64,000 nucleotides of DNA, from NCBI RefSeq assembly GCF_000227135.1, contig NC_018261.1, forward strand, positions 956,829-1,020,828, written 5' to 3'. Each line of letters opens with the position of its first letter. The stretch's first letter is position 1. This document shows positions 63,801 to 64,000 of this stretch, piece after piece. Below the pieces are notes generated by a model that ran no database searches, was not told the origin of the DNA, and saw only the letters and a list, made by a program, of their open reading frames with translations. Origin of the DNA: Leishmania donovani. Taxonomy: Eukaryota; Euglenozoa; Kinetoplastea; Trypanosomatida; Trypanosomatidae. Both the position numbers and the translations under genes were made by a program.

Positions 63801-64000
63801 NNNNNNNNNNNNNNNNNNNNNNNNNNNNNNNNNNNNNNNNNNNNNNNNNNNNNNNNNNNNNNNNCCAGCGTCACAGCGTACAGCGGCTCGTCGGCGATCT
63901 GCTGCGGCTCCAGCGCGCGCTCCGCCGCCTCGCCCGCGGGCACAGGCCTTGCCGGCACGGGCAGCGTGCCGTCCGCGTCGCGGGCCTCCAGCGCCGCGTT
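60887..64000 (-). CDS. Giant repetitive coiled-coil protein, C-terminal part (5' end outside window)
   Basis: The open frame runs to the right edge without a start, so only the last ~1037 residues are present, including an N-filled gap. The C-terminal ~700 residues are continuous Glu/Leu/Lys-rich coiled coil ending in DAFRDELKPMMQ. Upstream is a tandem repeat of about 266 residues (798 bp) that includes IADEPLYAVTLEELEQ, a cysteine cluster VCAACRVC, YHYPNVWALYAKRLAP, and an Ala/Pro stretch LPVPARPVPAGEAAERALEP. A diverged copy of the repeat end (REPLFCVKLDELKEQ) lies downstream. Such proteins in trypanosomatids are usually cytoskeletal, for example flagellum attachment zone or flagellar components; that role is inference and I do not recognise the exact protein. 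Confidence 0.85.
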   Translation of the reverse strand, partial: NAALEARDADGTLPVPARPVPAGEAAERALEPQQIADEPLYAVTLXXXXXXXXXXXXXXXXXXXXXXXXXXXXXXXXXXDEPLYAVTLEELEQAREDAARGVAAIEDNAAALESELLDVLAELKAVKGENAALRAVCEMKDAAVADLEKHDVRANNSDKAKPQTTSRHTKVFEGEEWGAVVETKPHALHDAFVTDVCAACRVCRDDLSEIAFALGSLQASVSVTHNSDISCDDIAKLVEEYHYPNVWALYAKRLAPKDGLDEAKDAISDLQLALAAKEEDAARVAEKLHEERAEAERLAKEVAAFRARRNAALEARDADGTLPVPARPVPAGEAAERALEPQQIADEPLYAVTLEEFCAVRAEAESRGFDVEDLGRQLSEKGDECGDLLEKLEEAVGLLAEARNESEDVRGQWAEAERASEAALRTMEKDRAKVAAELSALSLTNEKLVAEVRAFRRRRLDAIACREAEGRFSGEELSEKVDVAGVDVPVSPVTIEREPLFCVKLDELKEQRDLNAQMVMELSALGERIRDAMDPDAVRDPSSEAVFSHLEALLKALEESRDAEQSWRDLAEERERELEQLRKLFKNEEERWKNDLGEAQEEVERLQGELDLLTDKLDEACRLFGDADAVSAEGVAKLEAFAEVLAAARDTEKAAMEQLEAKESELEELRIALKDTKVCEEMRENLEDELKQLQKEKEITETELGAVQKEVNDLRYDLRAAEYRAAEKAREVERMTLDLDALNNRIQDLLEELKEKTDQYNQVIKDLDDFANSQSHENEKELLQRLAAREQELFELQEARRGENDEHEKQVGVLRDQINRLRDQTDQDNTLHDGLQDELARLRKLLLDAEAALRDKTAENEALKDDMESMIDEHEAQMREMEQELEGKGKEVSDALERLEEMSAMVQEAREGEESALRLRADSDAEVFRLQKELDKIKRLQSAMAESGDDKSSLFAQIIDTEGQLRDAVATVRKKDAQLDEVEKEWQKKLNKSEDLNHDLRRLLKRTMAALSKSKDTMGNSAGALDAFRDELKPMMQ
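62938..63735 (-). repeat. 798 bp in-frame repeat unit of the coiled-coil gene
   Basis: The 30 bases at 62938-62967 recur at 63736-63765, setting a period of 798 bp (266 codons). The 136 bases at 62938-63073 recur without a visible mismatch at 63865-64000. Such identity implies recent homogenisation of the array. Confidence 0.85.
63766..63864. other. Assembly gap (99 Ns) inside the repeat array
   Basis: Run of N starting 30 bases into a repeat copy and ending exactly where the same 30-mer begins again. The reading frame is retained across it as written. It very likely marks a collapsed or unresolved tandem array. Confidence 0.95.

Overview
The window looks like a piece of a Leishmania (or very close trypanosomatid) chromosome. 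It is GC-rich. All thirteen protein genes I can support lie on the minus strand with no introns, separated by long intergenic stretches full of polypyrimidine (CT-rich on the minus strand) and dinucleotide tracts. That is the layout of one directional, polycistronic transcription unit whose mRNAs are made by trans-splicing and polyadenylation. The intergenic DNA also carries SIDER2-like retroposon remnants, which are typical of Leishmania. The species call is inference; no rRNA, tRNA, snoRNA cluster, CRISPR array or strand-switch region was seen.

Layout, left to right (transcription runs right to left): a large GBF/Gea-type Sec7 ARF-GEF (371-5989); a 4.9 kb gap with two SIDER-like elements and a 475-base assembly gap; a GTPBP1/2-like translational GTPase (10932-13559); ribosomal protein eL33/L35a (15205-15639); two small membrane proteins that appear to be divergent paralogues (16641-17057 and 19460-20593); a second, full-length SIDER2-like element (about 21715-22412); an FHA-like conserved protein (22820-24037); a long coiled-coil protein resembling CCDC146/MBO2 (25521-28745); a leucine-rich-repeat protein (29768-30847); a WD40 protein resembling Seh1/Sec13 (31740-33473); about 9 kb with no credible gene (33474-42550); two PP2C phosphatases (42551-43726 and 47644-48999); a very large BIG/Sec7p-type ARF-GEF (51704-58990); and the 3' end of a giant repetitive coiled-coil protein running off the right edge (60887-64000), interrupted by an assembly gap.

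Functionally the window mixes vesicle traffic (two ARF-GEFs of different classes), translation (L35a, GTPase), signalling (two PP2Cs) and cytoskeletal or flagellar candidates (CCDC146-like and the repetitive protein). As is usual in trypanosomatids, neighbours need not share a pathway. Start codons were set at the first in-frame ATG. Several frames stay open further upstream, but only through polypyrimidine tracts and without an ATG.

The most notable structures are: a near-identical inverted pair of SIDER2 copies about 15 kb apart; the gene-free, strand-asymmetric 9 kb block; the loss of the G3 histidine in the GTPase; the low-complexity insertion inside the Sec7 domain of the BIG-type GEF; and the homogenised 798 bp repeat of the giant coiled-coil gene.
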